Origin: Prorocentrum cordatum
Lineage: Eukaryota > Sar > Dinophyceae > Prorocentrales > Prorocentraceae
Length of the DNA stretch: 23,730 bases
Assembly: GCA_963575745.1 (NCBI GenBank)
Contig: CAUYUJ010009558.1
Location: 286,779 to 310,508 of the forward strand
Direction of reading: 5' to 3'
Shown here piece by piece: positions 23,658 to 23,730 of this stretch. Position 1 is the first letter of the stretch. Each line of letters starts with the position of its first letter. The notes under the pieces were generated by a model. It had not been told where the DNA came from. It made no database searches and was given only the letters and a program-made list of their open reading frames with translations. Made by a program: the position numbers and the translations under genes.

Positions 23658-23730
23658 CCTCCTCCTCCTCCTTCTCCTCGTCATCCTTCTCCTTCCTCTC
23701 CTTCTCCTCCTCCTCCTCCTCCTCCTGCTC
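23658..23730 (+). repeat. (TCC)n at the window end
   Basis: TCC/CTT array running off the right edge. Confidence 0.95.

Noticed and set aside
1-23730. tRNA, rRNA and spliced-leader genes
   Set aside because: Looked for cloverleaf arms with conserved GTTCRANNC, rRNA core words and a spliced-leader exon by eye; none found. A covariance-model scan would be decisive.

Overview
The window looks like nuclear, gene-poor DNA from a unicellular eukaryote with a GC-rich, repeat-laden genome. My best guess is a dinoflagellate. The reasons are: GC-rich candidate exons with GC-ending codons; long stretches made almost only of trinucleotide microsatellites; many short inverted-repeat elements present in two or more diverged copies within 24 kb; small candidate exons set deep in repeat; and a start codon placed 4 nt after a pyrimidine-rich CAG, as expected at a trans-splicing acceptor. 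This is inference. No spliced-leader sequence, rRNA or tRNA was found, and a GC-rich alga of another group cannot be excluded. A run of 100 N (21131-21230) shows this is a scaffold with a gap of unknown size.

One protein domain is recognisable: an SH3 domain on the minus strand starting at 12857, at the very N-terminus of its reading frame. Downstream on the same strand are segments that read like exons: 12115-11900, 10298-10162, 5888-5799, 4397-4272 (a short coiled coil) and 869-480 (ends in a stop). Splice phases of the first three can be made to agree, so one long minus-strand gene of about 12 kb is possible, but this is a hypothesis from eye-read splice sites. On the plus strand, 13593-14375 has several good acceptor/donor pairs and may be a divergently transcribed gene. 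Weaker plus-strand candidates lie at 5258-5529, 5678-5827, 7632-7790, 18567-18840, 20640-20893, 21041-21124 and 21598-22068. In such GC-rich DNA open frames occur by chance on both strands, so most of these carry low confidence.

The rest is repeat. From left to right: a CAT/CAG-type triplet array with a 495-bp internal duplication (1263-2395); purine-rich GGA tracts (2488-2800, 3848-4230, 6000-6130); a 158-172 bp terminal-inverted-repeat (TIR) element at 3291-3462 with a second copy at 20442-20615; a GATGC-rich foldback at 3649-3852 with a copy at 14572-14765; a 285-bp foldback at 4628-4912; a very GC-rich island (6560-7210); a TIR element at 8331-8513 with a copy at 14848-15007; GC-rich hairpin elements with CATAAAC ends (2823-2961, 8961-9128, 12322-12470); CTC/TCC tracts (10039-11130) leading into a 0.7-kb dispersed element (11130-11819) whose 1-kb relative lies at 17345-18327; an ATG/CTG triplet array (13078-13437); a GTC/GGC array (15875-16088); a CTCATT-type array (16655-17340); and a family of roughly 10-bp-periodic GGCCGTCTTGG sequence (18853-19750, inverted at 23074-23640).

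No operon, mobile-element transposase, CRISPR array or RNA gene could be supported. The most informative points are the SH3 gene with its embedded elements, the paired inverted-repeat families (some flanked by long direct repeats), and the frame-broken 18-bp minisatellite that reads as a hexapeptide repeat.
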